A stretch of DNA of 40,420 nt from positions 1-40,420 of the forward strand of contig JACMPP010000100.1 in assembly GCA_014377445.1 (NCBI GenBank), written 5' to 3'. This DNA comes from Oligoflexus sp. (GTDB lineage: Bacteria > Bdellovibrionota_B > Oligoflexia > Oligoflexales > Oligoflexaceae). The notes under the pieces are model-generated. The model saw only the letters and a list, made by a program, of their open reading frames with translations, was not told where the DNA came from and searched no databases. Positions 24,118 to 32,911 of this stretch are shown here, piece by piece (position 1 is the first letter of the stretch; every line of letters starts with the position of its first letter). The position numbers and the translations under genes are program-made.

Positions 24118-26472
24118 ATGCTAGATACCCGTAAACATCTGTCTGATGATGACCAGAAGGCTGACCCCACGAGCACCGGGACGAATCTGACAGATCCCGT
24201 GTGCGGGATGAAGGTCACACAAGAAGGTGCAAAAGGTAAGAGCGAGTATCAATCGCACACCTACTACTTCTGTAGCCTCAAGTGCAAAACGAAATTTGAT
24301 CTTAGCCCCCTTACCTATTTGTCTCCAAAATCATCAACCCCGGCAGCTCCGAAACCAGTTGTTGAATATACCTGCCCCATGCACGCCCAGATTAGGCAAA
24401 TAGGTCCGGGAAACTGTCCGATATGTGGAATGGCCCTTGAGCCCTTGACAGCCTCTCTGGATCACGCGGAGGACGAGTCCGAATACAAGAGCATGCGGCT
24501 CCGATTCTGGACCTGCGCGGGCCTTACTGTTCCTCTCTTATTTCTGACCATGGGTGGAAGCCACTTGATCGCCTCTCCACAGCTATCCGCATCGATGCCC
24601 TGGGTGGAACTGGCAATCTCGACTCCGGTAGTCCTGTGGGGCGGCTGGCCTTTCTTCATTCGCTTTTGGCAATCCCTCAAGAATCGAAGCCCGAATATGT
24701 TCACCCTCATCGGACTGGGGGTGGGAGTGGCTTACACTTACAGCCTGGTCGCAGCTACGTTTCCCGAAATATTCCCGAGTTCATTTGTCGACCCGATGAC
24801 AGGGCAAGTCGGGCTTTATTTCGAGGCCGCGAGCGCGATCGTTACTCTGGTCTTACTAGGGCAAGTCCTCGAACTCAAGGCACGCGGGCAAACAAGTCTT
24901 GCGATCAAGGCTTTGCTTGGTCTTGCCGCAAAATCAGCCCGGAGGATTGAAGTCGATGGAAGTGAACAGGACATCCCTCTAGAGGACGTTCAGGTTAAAG
25001 ATAAACTTCGCGTAAGGCCCGGTGAGAAAATACCTGTCGACGGCATTGTCCTCTCGGGAGAATCTGCCGTCGACGAATCCATGGTGACCGGAGAACCGAT
25101 ACCCGTCACCAAAACGGCAAGCTCAAAGGTCGTTGGAGCCACCATCAATGGGACGGGTTCCCTCGTCATCGAAGCTGAAAAGGTGGGGAAGGACACTCTG
25201 CTTTCACAAATCGTTCAAATGGTCTCGGAAGCTCAAAGATCCAAAGCCCCCATACAAAAGCTCGTGGATAAGGTTGCTGCCTATTTTGTCCCAAGCGTTA
25301 TCCTCATCGCGATCGTTACAGCGATAGTCTGGGCGCTGGTCGGTCCCGAGCCGAAGTTTGCCCATGCAGTGCTGAGTGCTGTCACTGTCTTAATTATCGC
25401 CTGTCCTTGTGCACTGGGTTTGGCAACACCAATGTCCATCATGATAGCCACCGGTCGCGGGGCCTCGTCAGGAGTCCTTTTTAAAAGCGCAGAAGCAATT
25501 GAACTGATGCGAAAGGTCAATACACTCATAATCGATAAAACGGGAACTTTGACACTTGGTAAACCGGTCTTAGTCACTGTGAAACCTTTTGCTTCCTACA
25601 CTGAGCAGAGCCTTCTTACCCTCTCCGCAAGTTTAGAGAAAATAAGTGAGCATCCGCTTGCCTCGGCGATTGTCAATGCAGCCAAAGAGAAGAATCTCGA
25701 ATTGACCGAAGTCAGTGAATTTAAATCAGTCACAGGCAAAGGCGCCTATGCTTTGATTAATAATAAGAGAGTAGCAATTGGCAATAAGGCGCTTATAGAC
25801 GAACTGCGTATTCCCATGGACAAGGCTGAGACAGAGGCAGACCTGCTTCGCAGCAAAGGGCAGACGGTAATGTACGTCGGCATCGGAGAGGAGATTGCCG
25901 GTATTTTAGGGGTAATGGATCCAATCAAAGAAACAACCTTAGAGGCTATTAAAAATCTTCAGGCCCTTGGAATTGAAATTGTAATGGTTACAGGAGACAA
26001 TCATAAAACGGCTGAAGTCGTCGCCAAAATGGTTGGACTCGCCAGTTTTCGCGCCGATGTATTACCGCAGGGAAAAGCGGAGATTATAAAAGAATATCAG
26101 CAAAAAGGCCGAGTCGTTGGTATGGCGGGTGATGGCATCAATGATGCTCCAGCACTCGCTCAGGCAAATATAGGAGTAGCCATGGGCACGGGTACAGACG
26201 TCGCCATACACAGCGCGGGAATCACGCTGGTCAAAGGCGATCTGACTGGAATCTTAAGGGCCAGGAGCTTGAGTGAGGCGACTTTAATCAACATCAAGCA
26301 AAACCTATGGTTTGCTTTTGGTTACAATGCCCTTGGTATACCCATAGCTGCGGGAGTACTCTATCCCGTTTTCGGGATTCTTTTGAGCCCAATGATTGCC
26401 GCAGCTGCCATGAGTTTGAGTTCTGTTTCCGTAATTGGGAATGCGTTAAGATTGAAAAACTCGAAGATTTGA
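24118..26472 (+). CDS. copA: CopA-type Cu(I)-exporting P1B ATPase with YHS and HMBD domains
   Basis: This 784-residue pump starts at an ATG with GGAGG seven bases upstream. The N-terminus has a YHS domain (DPVCGMKV, Cys29, Cys52, Cys56) and then a heavy-metal-binding domain (TCPMH ... [13 protein letters not shown], Cys86, His89, Cys100, Cys103), replacing the usual CxxC ferredoxin-like domains. The ATPase core has TGEP, the ion-channel CPC motif (429-431), phosphorylated Asp473 in DKTGT, the HP motif ([10 protein letters not shown]) and [10 protein letters not shown]. The last helices carry YN (FGYNALG) and MSLSS, the P1B-1 signature for Cu(I) and Ag(I). It exports Cu(I) from the cytoplasm to the periplasm, where the oxidase and RND pump would take over. 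It is apparently monocistronic. Confidence 0.95.
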   Translation: MLDTRKHLSDDDQKADPTSTGTNLTDPVCGMKVTQEGAKGKSEYQSHTYYFCSLKCKTKFDLSPLTYLSPKSSTPAAPKPVVEYTCPMHAQIRQIGPGNCPICGMALEPLTASLDHAEDESEYKSMRLRFWTCAGLTVPLLFLTMGGSHLIASPQLSASMPWVELAISTPVVLWGGWPFFIRFWQSLKNRSPNMFTLIGLGVGVAYTYSLVAATFPEIFPSSFVDPMTGQVGLYFEAASAIVTLVLLGQVLELKARGQTSLAIKALLGLAAKSARRIEVDGSEQDIPLEDVQVKDKLRVRPGEKIPVDGIVLSGESAVDESMVTGEPIPVTKTASSKVVGATINGTGSLVIEAEKVGKDTLLSQIVQMVSEAQRSKAPIQKLVDKVAAYFVPSVILIAIVTAIVWALVGPEPKFAHAVLSAVTVLIIACPCALGLATPMSIMIATGRGASSGVLFKSAEAIELMRKVNTLIIDKTGTLTLGKPVLVTVKPFASYTEQSLLTLSASLEKISEHPLASAIVNAAKEKNLELTEVSEFKSVTGKGAYALINNKRVAIGNKALIDELRIPMDKAETEADLLRSKGQTVMYVGIGEEIAGILGVMDPIKETTLEAIKNLQALGIEIVMVTGDNHKTAEVVAKMVGLASFRADVLPQGKAEIIKEYQQKGRVVGMAGDGINDAPALAQANIGVAMGTGTDVAIHSAGITLVKGDLTGILRARSLSEATLINIKQNLWFAFGYNALGIPIAAGVLYPVFGILLSPMIAAAAMSLSSVSVIGNALRLKNSKI

Positions 26473-26501
26473 ATGGTCGGTAAATAATTATAGGAAATTG
26501 T

Positions 26502-26545
26502 CAGGCGGATATTCCTTTTAGTGCCGAACGTCACTTATCCGCCTG
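26502..26545. repeat. Inverted repeat after copA
   Basis: CAGGCGGATA (26502-26511) and its exact complement TATCCGCCTG (26536-26545) flank a 24-base loop, starting 30 bases after the copA stop. There is no strong T-run, so it may be a weak terminator or an RNA-protecting hairpin. Confidence 0.45.
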
Positions 26546-27049
26546 CAATATCGCTTTTACAAATCGTGTAGACTCCGAATGACCTTAAGAACCCTGGGAT
26601 TATACGGCGACCTCTGACAACTTAGCCTGACTCAGCAGAGCCAGCTCCATCGAGACTCCCACCCACCAATTGAAGAAAATGCGAACATCTCCTTTCGATA
26701 TTTTGCAGCGTAGGACTAGCCGCTGGGGAGATAACTGAAATGGAATATGAAAAAACCAAAGCCATAATTTCCCTTGACGTTATCGATAATACAACTGTTC
26801 AGATGGGTAAAAGAGGAGAACATTATGCATCTTTTGCGTCCTTTTCTTTTTGCCCCTGGAGTGGAAAACAGCAGCCCGACTATAAATAACGGCCGCATAC
26901 GAGTCGACATTCGCGAGGCCTGACTCAGAAAATTCAGTTGAAGGCAAGGAGTTATCAACCGATCCTAATGCCTGGCATCCGCTTGAGACAACAGCCCAAC
27001 CGGAATAGACTATAAAAGAACTCAATAAGAAACCAAAGGAACCCGAATC
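26546..27049. other. Gene-poor stretch with small possible ORFs
   Basis: No long gene is supported here. Two short plus-strand frames have ribosome binding sites: 26740-26889 (49 codons, GGGGAG upstream) and 26825-26923 (32 codons, GAGGAG six bases upstream, starting MHLLRPFLFAPG). They overlap in different frames, so at most one is likely real. A third frame reads ARPDSENSVEGKELSTDP without a start, which suggests either a decayed gene or chance. A hydrophobic minus-strand frame ending in a lipobox-like SSGC has no usable start. Confidence 0.35.
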
Positions 27050-28549
27050 ATGAAAGCTCTCCTCATCCTCGGCGACCAACTCTTCTCACCGGCAGCGCTG
27101 AGCTTTTTAAAGCCTGGAGCTGAGACCTGCAAGGTCTTCATACGCGAGGATCGAGGTCTCGCGACTCACTACCGATATCACAAACATAAACTCATCCTGT
27201 TTTTCACAGCTATGCGCGACTACGCCGATGAGTTGATCGCTGCCGGTTACTCTGTTCACTACGAAAAGTACGGGGATGGACCCAAGACCTTTGAAGAGTC
27301 TTTCGAAGCATTCCTTACGCAGAACAAAATTCAGCAGCTCGAATATTTTGAGATTCAAGATGCCTTCTTCGAGTCGCGCATCCACACGTTAATCAAAAAG
27401 CTCCAACTCTCAGCGAAATCCTCCGAGTCCCCGATGTTTCTGACCAGTCGTCCGATCTTTAAGACCTACCTCGATAGCGGCAAAAAACCCTTCATGAAGA
27501 CCTTTTACGAAGCGCAAAGGCGAAGGCTCAAGGTCCTCGTGGACGAAGCGGGCAAGCCAGAAGGTGGTCGCTGGAGTTTTGATGAGGCCAACCGACTCAA
27601 GCTTCCATTAGACATCATTCCGCCGAGTCCTGCCAAGCCCGAGCGCTCCAAGCATCTCAGCGAGGTGATGAAGCTCATCGATGAGCATTTCTTTGATCAC
27701 CCAGGCAAGTCCGAAGATTTCTGGTTACCCACGGATCGAAAAGGTGCCCGGCTTTGGCTTGATGATTTCATCAAGCATAAGCTCGCTGAATTCGGACCAT
27801 ACGAAGACGCGTTGGCTGTCCATTCGCCCTTCGTATTTCACTCGATTCTCACGCCCTTCCTGAATACAGGACTCCTTAGCCCTTCAGAAGTCATCACGGC
27901 AGCTTTAGCGGGGGCAAAAGCCCAAAATGTGCCTTTGAATTCTCTTGAAGGTTTCGTTCGGCAGGTTATCGGCTGGCGCGAATTCATTCGTGGAATCTAC
28001 CAGAACTTTCACACCCGGCAGGAGACAACCAACTTTTGGGGCCATCGGCGAAAGTTGAGTCGACACTGGTATGAAGGCAATACTGGGATCGCGCCACTGG
28101 ATCTTACGATTCAGAAGTGCCTTCGTTACGGCTACGCCCATCATATCGAAAGACTCATGGTTGTCGGAAGCCTCATGCTCCTGCTCGAGGTGGATCCGCA
28201 GGACGGGCATCGATGGTTCATGGAGATGTTTATCGATTCGGCAGACTGGGTGATGGGCCCAAACGTCTACGGTATGGCCTTGTTCAGTGATGGTGGGATT
28301 TTCGCGACTAAGCCTTACATCTGCGGAGCGAACTACTACCGTAAGATGGGACCTTTTAAAGATGGCGATTGGCAAGACGGCGTTGACGGTCTCTATTGGG
28401 GTTTCATAGCCAAGCACAGAGATTTCTTCGCTCAGAACCCTCGATTGTCTATCATCTTGGGGTCCCTTAATAGAATGAAACCCGAACGACTCTCGTTGCT
28501 TCGGGCGGCGGCTGAGTTATTAAAAGACAAACTCACGATCGCTTATTAA
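27050..28549 (+). CDS. Photolyase/cryptochrome-family protein, FeS-BCP type lacking cluster cysteines
   Basis: This 499-residue protein starts at ATG 27050 (AAAGGAA upstream). The N-terminal LILGDQLFS and later Rossmann-like region match the photolyase-related domain (DPRP, PF04244, COG3046). The C-terminal FAD-binding half has FVRQVIGWREFIRGIYQ, GYAHHIERLMVVGSLMLLLE and ADWVMGPNVYGMALF, as in bacterial (6-4) photolyases such as Agrobacterium PhrB. Those enzymes bind a 4Fe-4S cluster through four cysteines, three of them in a Y-C-xx-C ... A-C-P segment before LYW. Here that segment is RKMGPFKDGDWQDGVDGLYW with no cysteine, and the first position appears to be proline (NTGIAPLD). It would therefore bind FAD but no cluster. 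DNA repair is likely; light sensing is possible. Confidence 0.85.
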   Translation: MKALLILGDQLFSPAALSFLKPGAETCKVFIREDRGLATHYRYHKHKLILFFTAMRDYADELIAAGYSVHYEKYGDGPKTFEESFEAFLTQNKIQQLEYFEIQDAFFESRIHTLIKKLQLSAKSSESPMFLTSRPIFKTYLDSGKKPFMKTFYEAQRRRLKVLVDEAGKPEGGRWSFDEANRLKLPLDIIPPSPAKPERSKHLSEVMKLIDEHFFDHPGKSEDFWLPTDRKGARLWLDDFIKHKLAEFGPYEDALAVHSPFVFHSILTPFLNTGLLSPSEVITAALAGAKAQNVPLNSLEGFVRQVIGWREFIRGIYQNFHTRQETTNFWGHRRKLSRHWYEGNTGIAPLDLTIQKCLRYGYAHHIERLMVVGSLMLLLEVDPQDGHRWFMEMFIDSADWVMGPNVYGMALFSDGGIFATKPYICGANYYRKMGPFKDGDWQDGVDGLYWGFIAKHRDFFAQNPRLSIILGSLNRMKPERLSLLRAAAELLKDKLTIAY

Positions 28550-28622
28550 CGTCCGCAAAAAATTCGAGGGATAGGAGCGATGACGTGGGACCTATATCCA
28601 TGAACGCGGATCACATAAAAGA

Positions 28623-28654
28623 ATTTGATAAGGCTCTGTCGAGCCTTATCAAAT
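28623..28654. repeat. Perfect 14-bp hairpin upstream of the transglycosylase pseudogene
   Basis: A 14-base stem (28623-28636 with 28641-28654, core GATAAGGCTC / GAGCCTTATC) closes a 4-base TGTC loop, 74 bases after the photolyase stop. No T-run follows, so it is not a classical terminator. It could be a REP-like element, cruciform or RNA 3'-end stabiliser. Confidence 0.7.
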
Positions 28655-28663
28655 CCATATCAG

Positions 28664-29358
28664 ATGGAATTGTATTCAGGAGCGTTGCACCAGCCTTGCG
28701 AAAAGGCATTCGTTGATAGGACGAAGGCCACCAACACTCTGAAGACGAGTCCTACTTCAGTGAGTTCGCTAAAGCCTCATGTGCAGCATCCAATCCCGAC
28801 ATTTTTTGACTCTTAGCCTCGCAGGAAACAAACTTTCGTTTTGTCATCGTTCGCGAAAACTAAAATAATAGTTTCAAAATTCCTGAAGGATCCGATGTGA
28901 TTCGTGTTCTTAAGAAACTAAAGACCAAAAGCTCCAAGGCAAGCCATCCAACTCTAAGCGTCGATATTGCTGGCATGCAATTCGACTGGCGTTGGCATGC
29001 AAAAAACTTTGATAACGATCCAATTTCCGTCCTGTCGCCAACACTTCAGGTCAAATATTTTCTCGACAAATATAGCCGCCATATCTACGACGTTTGCGCA
29101 ACTGATAGGGTTGACTGCTAGCACAATCAGTCAGATCAGGCTCTCGCCAACAATTATCAGAAGGATATTACGAAGAAGACCGTGAAGCTCGCGAGTTGCA
29201 CGCTAAATTTTCTGAAAGTCCAAAGAGGAAAGATCAATGGAGAACTCTTGGGGACCCTGGCCCCGGTCACTACGATTGACTTTGCGAAAACCTATGCATC
29301 GGTCAGATCTTTTCTGAAGCCGGAAAACGTCAATCCGTTAAACTCATCGCCGAGATAG
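28664..29358 (+). pseudogene. Decayed paralogue of the VirB1-like transglycosylase gene at 33305
   Basis: Translated piecewise, this stretch matches the intact gene at 33305-34078 nearly end to end. Examples are QPCEKAF for QPCEKVF, EFAKASCAASNPDI for EFAKASCETSNPDI, QETNFRFVIVR in both, SVDIAGMQFDWRWH for NVDIGVMQFNWRWH, and YQKDITKKT in both. It carries one frameshift near 28748 and three in-frame stops at 28807-28809 (TGA at the Trp of ILWLL), 28861-28863 (TAA) and 29119-29121 (TAG at the Tyr of CYHNQ). The last 20 codons also differ. It is therefore a non-functional duplicate of moderate age. Different kinds of stop codon rule out simple recoding. Confidence 0.9.
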
Positions 29359-29539
29359 CGGTGAAGTAGTGCCAATTTACGGATTCTTAAACCCTCATTA
29401 GATCCTGCTCGCTTGGGTTTTCAGCGAAATCAAACCTTGCCTTTCGCCCATCCAGATCCCATACTAAGTTTCACCCAGTTAGGCGGCTCGACATAATCAG
29501 TATTGCTGCCTCGCAAAACGTCCAAAAGGACCGATTTAT

Positions 29540-30466
29540 ATGCATTCGGCACTTAACATTCTTCTATCACTTCTCCTTGGATTTTCGACAGCAACTTTAG
29601 CGCTCGCAGAAGATAAGCCTTCCTCAATCCCGGATGAGGAAGTCAAGAAGCTCGACGACAAAGTCGCCACCATTAAAGTCGAAGATTACAGCAAGCGAGT
29701 CGATTCTCGATTTGCCCTCTTCGCTCATCACCGAACATTTCTCATCCCTTATTCTTACGTTAATCATCCAACCGAAAGTGTATACGAACCATTTAAGCAA
29801 CTCACAGGCAACCGTCACGACTTTTATCAGAAGGCGGAAGCCGAATTTCAGATCAGCTTTTTCCTTCCCGCTTATAGAAAAATTTTGGATTCCAACTGGG
29901 ATTTGAACGTGGCCTACTCTCACCATTCCTGGTGGCAAGTCTACAATCAGCATTGGTCCAAACCATTCCGTGAGACGAACTACAATCCTGAAATATTCTT
30001 TCGCCGCCTCTTCCCAGACTATGAAAACCTGCTGGGGATCAGCCTTTTCAGCCTCGACGTGGGCTTCATGCATGAATCGAACGGCCAGATCCAGCTAGGA
30101 TCGAGGAGTTGGGATCGTCTCTTCACGCGAGCATATTTTGTGAGAGACTCCTATACGGGCACTCTAACTTTGTGGGCCAAAAGACGGGTCATTACTCGGC
30201 AAGACGAAAACCTCAAAATCCTCAAGTACAAAGGCTTCGGACTACTCGAACTCAACAAGGCCTTCGAGAAGATCACCCTTGAGACACAGATCAACCTTGC
30301 GGCGAAACCTGGAATCGAAGTCTCCGCGTCATACCCTTTGAACAATGCTTTCCGCTGGTTTGTGAAGGTGAATAAAGGCTACGGGCAGTCTTTGATCGAA
30401 TATGATCACGATACGATACGTTTCGGTGCCGGTATTGCGCTCGAGAATTATAACGATAATCGCTGA
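29540..30466 (+). CDS. pldA: Outer-membrane phospholipase A (OMPLA/PldA)
   Basis: This 308-residue protein has a signal peptide (LNILLSLLLGFSTATLALA) and the OMPLA barrel pattern (PF02253): AYSHHSWWQVYN, PFRETNYNPEIFF, FMHESNGQ, SRSWDRLF, and a terminal GYGQSLIEYDHDTIRFGAGIAL. The catalytic His178 and Ser180 of HxSNG are present. The third catalytic residue, Asn156 in E. coli, aligns with Asp192, at the same 14-residue distance from the histidine, an uncommon substitution. The enzyme hydrolyses phospholipids in the outer leaflet of the outer membrane in a calcium-dependent dimer. The start is ATG 29540 with AGGA nine bases upstream. It is transcribed alone, converging on a small gene. Confidence 0.9.
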   Translation: MHSALNILLSLLLGFSTATLALAEDKPSSIPDEEVKKLDDKVATIKVEDYSKRVDSRFALFAHHRTFLIPYSYVNHPTESVYEPFKQLTGNRHDFYQKAEAEFQISFFLPAYRKILDSNWDLNVAYSHHSWWQVYNQHWSKPFRETNYNPEIFFRRLFPDYENLLGISLFSLDVGFMHESNGQIQLGSRSWDRLFTRAYFVRDSYTGTLTLWAKRRVITRQDENLKILKYKGFGLLELNKAFEKITLETQINLAAKPGIEVSASYPLNNAFRWFVKVNKGYGQSLIEYDHDTIRFGAGIALENYNDNR

Positions 30467-30579
30467 ATGAAATTTGAGACCTATTTATCGCCTCGTTCTC
30501 ATGACGACTCACCCAGAGCTTAATCACTACGCTGCTCGCAGCTAAGGTTGCCGTTTCCGCTCCGTCCAGACGTTTTCGG

Positions 30580-30610
30580 AAAAAAAAGCACTCCCTTCAA
30601 AAGGAGTGCT
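30580..30610 (-). terminator. Rho-independent terminator for the 61-residue gene
   Basis: AGCACTCCCTT (30587-30597) pairs with AAGGAGTGCT (30601-30610) with one bulge and a CAA loop. The A-run at 30580-30587 becomes a T-run on the minus strand, so it terminates minus-strand transcription from 30639-30824. Confidence 0.78.
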
Positions 30611-30638
30611 GATTGAAATCGAACTTTTCGAAATGAAT

Positions 30639-30824
30639 TTAATTCATCAAAGTATTGCCGTCAGGGCTTGTGGTAACGATTTCGTCCAGGTGACAGTAAA
30701 CGAGCATACCTTCGTCAATCTTGACAGGAACAAAACCTTCGAGCGGCTCCAGCGCGTTATAGTCGATTATGCCCTTAGCGTGGGTGAGTGTGCATCTTAC
30801 GCGAGCGCCTTGTTTAACTGCCAT
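30639..30824 (-). CDS. Small hypothetical protein, 61 residues
   Basis: This short gene is supported by an ATG with GGAG about ten bases upstream, a protein-like composition and a strong terminator just downstream. The product (start MAVKQGARVRCTLTHAKG, end TTSPDGNTL) is a small beta-rich, cytoplasmic-looking protein with two cysteines and no signal peptide or membrane segment. The KQGARVRCTL opening and evenly spaced hydrophobic residues could form an SH3- or OB-like barrel, but I do not recognise a family. It lies alone between convergent phospholipase and divergent aminotransferase genes. Confidence 0.6.
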   Translation of the reverse strand: MAVKQGARVRCTLTHAKGIIDYNALEPLEGFVPVKIDEGMLVYCHLDEIVTTSPDGNTLMN

Positions 30825-31039
30825 GATCTTAAAACTCCAGACGGTGATGATTCGCTAACTACAATCATTCTATCGGTTACAAATCCAAGTCCTAAAGAGG
30901 CAAAAGCCCGCTGGGCCGCTCCTGTCCTACATCTAACAATTGGCACCCGCCGTCAAAGCTCCCCAATCTCGAGTCCTGAATAATGCAAAGAGATGGGCAA
31001 GCCAGGGACTTAGGACACTTGTGTACTCACGGCGAAGCG

Positions 31040-31069
31040 GCTGAAAGCTCGATTGCCAAGGCTTTCAGC
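31040..31069 (+). promoter_or_regulatory. Leader hairpin upstream of the aminotransferase gene
   Basis: GCTGAAAGC (31040-31048) pairs exactly with GCTTTCAGC (31061-31069) around a 12-base loop and is followed by seven A. It ends 40 bases before the ATG at 31110 and would be in the mRNA leader if the promoter lies upstream. No leader peptide rich in branched-chain codons is visible. The remaining 30825-31039 holds no gene that I can support. Confidence 0.4.
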
Positions 31070-31109
31070 TAAAAAAAGTGGATTGCACTCAAATCGTTTT
31101 GGAGGTCAA

Positions 31110-32255
31110 ATGAGGGAAACATCGGATCAAGCGTGTCAGCTAAGACTTAGGGACGGAGTGATAAAGGTGCAAGATCTAAGGATTAAGAAATCATCCAGTT
31201 TAAAGGACTTACCTTTTTTCGATCCCAAGGCCGAGCTTGGCTTTGGAACTCATTTCACCGACCATATGTTCTTCTGTCGATATAGCGAATCCAAAGGGTG
31301 GCACGACGCTGAAATCGGCCCCTATGGATCTCTCCAACTTGATCCCGCTGCTTCGGTGTTGCACTATGGGCAGTCGCTGTTTGAGGGAATGAAAGCATTC
31401 CGCCGCGGGGATGGAAGCATCTGGCTCTTTCGTCCGCAGTTTAATTGGGAACGAATGTGCAAAGGCGCCCAGCGCCTTACACTCCCTGAGCCTTCCCAAG
31501 AAGTTTACATAGAGGGTCTTAAGAAACTCCTCGAAATCGACCAGCGATGGGTTCCTCCACTGCTTGGCACTTCCCTTTACATACGTCCGACACTCATTGG
31601 AAGTGAAGCTTTCTTGGGTCTTAGGCCCGCGAAAGAAGCCTTTTTCTTCATCATTTTGTCTCCTGTCGGTTTCTATTATGCTGAAGGCAACAAGCTTGTA
31701 AAGATTTGGGTGGAAGCCAAGGATGTACGTGCGAGTGAAGGCGGGCTGGGCTCAGTAAAAGCCGGTGCAAATTATGCCGCCAGCCTTAGAGCTTCGATGA
31801 TTGCGAAGAAGAGAGGCTACTCCCAGGTCCTCTGGCTCGATTCTAAGCATGAAGGCATTGAAGAAGTGGGAACCATGAATGTGTTCTTCGTCTTCGATGA
31901 TGAAATCGTAACGCCGAACCTCAATGGCAGCATCCTGCCAGGCGGTGTGAGGGATTCGGTTCTGCAGCTTCTTCGTAACAGCGGCCTCGCACAAGGCCGG
32001 ATGGTGAGTGAACGCCGCATCACGATCCAGGAACTGACCGAAAGACAAGCCAAAGGCGAACTGAGGGAAGCCTTCGGCACCGGGACCGCAGCCGTTATCT
32101 CACCTATCGGCGAGATTTGTGGCGAGCATCAGTCCTTTGTCATCAGTCATGAATCTGGACCGGTTAGCACGAGCCTCCTCGAGACCCTCCAAGGCATCCA
32201 ATGGGGATCGCTAAAGGATGACTTTGGTTGGATGTGTCCTCTGGAAGAACTATGA
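31110..32255 (+). CDS. ilvE: Branched-chain amino acid aminotransferase (class IV PLP enzyme)
   Basis: This 381-residue protein belongs to the longer type II BCAT group found in many bacteria and eukaryotes. Motifs include LHYGQSLFEGMKAFRR, SLYIRPTLIGSEAFLGLRP, GSVKAGANYAASL with the PLP Schiff-base Lys217, and EEVGTMNVFFVF and EAFGTGTAAVISPIG for cofactor phosphate and substrate binding. It interconverts leucine, isoleucine and valine with their 2-oxo acids using glutamate/2-oxoglutarate in the cytoplasm. I chose ATG 31110 because GGAGG lies five bases before it; an upstream TTG at 31053 falls within a hairpin. It is not in an ilv operon here, so local context does not show whether it serves synthesis or breakdown. 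Confidence 0.92.
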   Translation: MRETSDQACQLRLRDGVIKVQDLRIKKSSSLKDLPFFDPKAELGFGTHFTDHMFFCRYSESKGWHDAEIGPYGSLQLDPAASVLHYGQSLFEGMKAFRRGDGSIWLFRPQFNWERMCKGAQRLTLPEPSQEVYIEGLKKLLEIDQRWVPPLLGTSLYIRPTLIGSEAFLGLRPAKEAFFFIILSPVGFYYAEGNKLVKIWVEAKDVRASEGGLGSVKAGANYAASLRASMIAKKRGYSQVLWLDSKHEGIEEVGTMNVFFVFDDEIVTPNLNGSILPGGVRDSVLQLLRNSGLAQGRMVSERRITIQELTERQAKGELREAFGTGTAAVISPIGEICGEHQSFVISHESGPVSTSLLETLQGIQWGSLKDDFGWMCPLEEL

Positions 32256-32280
32256 TCTGTCTTCGAGAGTTTGATTCAAC

Positions 32281-32302
32281 AAAAAAGACCGCTTCTCAGC
32301 GG
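32281..32302 (-). terminator. Rho-independent terminator of the esterase remnant
   Basis: CCGCT (32289-32293) pairs with AGCGG (32298-32302) around TCTC; the preceding A-run (32281-32286) gives a T-run on the minus strand. The hairpin interrupts the residual esterase frame, as if deletion brought the coding relic next to a terminator. Confidence 0.65.
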
Positions 32303-32911
32303 GTTTATGAAGATCACTGCGATTGCCAGGATCTTTTTATCGGCGATTAGGTCGTCGATGATATCCACGTATTTATAGTCTCGTCCATCCTGCGCGATCA
32401 TAAAGGGGACTTCGGTATTATCCTTGTAGCCTGCAGGCGTTTAGATCCTGGCATCGCGCGTAAAAGCTTGGGGCGTGGTAAGGCCTTTGTCGGTCTCCGT
32501 GCCTTTGTAGATTTTGCTATCAGATGATTTCATGCTGAACTGTTGAACCTTGCCCTTCGCAATATTATCGCGAATGTTCATCTGCGGATCTTTTGTATAT
32601 TTGGGTCCTATAGGAAAATCGCCATCGCCTTCTTTGCTCACTTCAGGTTCGGGCACTGGCTTTGGAATCACTGGCTTCGGAGTTTTGATGGGAGGAAGAG
32701 GATCCTGAATGACCACATCGCCAACCGGAGCCGGGGTTGGAGTTGGAGTCGGAAGTATCGGATCGCCGATTTCCGGGTCCGGGTCTTCCACTCTCGTCCC
32801 AGTGGCATCACCAGAGTCTTTAGGAACGGACTTTAATTCAGGCGGCTGAGAGCAGGACCCAGAAAGAGTCAACAACAAACCAAGGAGCGTAAATTTAATA
32901 TGTGACTTCAT
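32303..32911 (-). pseudogene. Truncated, nonsense-mutated lipoprotein esterase
   Basis: From ATG 32911 (AGGGGA upstream) a lipoprotein signal (HIKFTLLGLLLTLSGSC) is followed by a Pro/Thr-rich linker (PTPTPTPAPV, KTPKPVIPKPVPEPE) and then GDFPIGPKYTKDPQ and FSMKSSDSKIYKGT. The frame stops at a TAA near 32441 after FTRDARI, but beyond the stop the same frame continues with TPAGYKDNTEVPFMIAQDG, then DYKYVDIIDDLIADKKI, a clear alpha/beta-hydrolase segment of the enterochelin-esterase-like (COG2382) type. The stop replaces what should be a Tyr codon (RIYTPAGY). The hydrolase then ends after FINPLRSG, without the nucleophile-elbow region. So about 200 of roughly 400 expected residues remain. The 157-residue N-terminal lipoprotein could still be made. 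Confidence 0.75.

Noticed and set aside
26740..26923. Overlapping 49- and 32-codon ORFs with Shine-Dalgarno sequences
   Set aside because: They overlap in different frames, match no family I know, and neither has a terminator or operon partner; kept only as a note on the gene-poor stretch.
26780..27079. Minus-strand ORF with a hydrophobic stretch ending in SSGC, like a lipoprotein signal
   Set aside because: No ATG or GTG with a ribosome binding site precedes the hydrophobic part, and it overlaps the photolyase promoter and start.
28807..29121. In-frame TGA at a Trp position as possible stop-codon recoding
   Set aside because: TAA and TAG stops and a frameshift occur in the same copy, and an intact paralogue uses normal codons, so this is simple decay.
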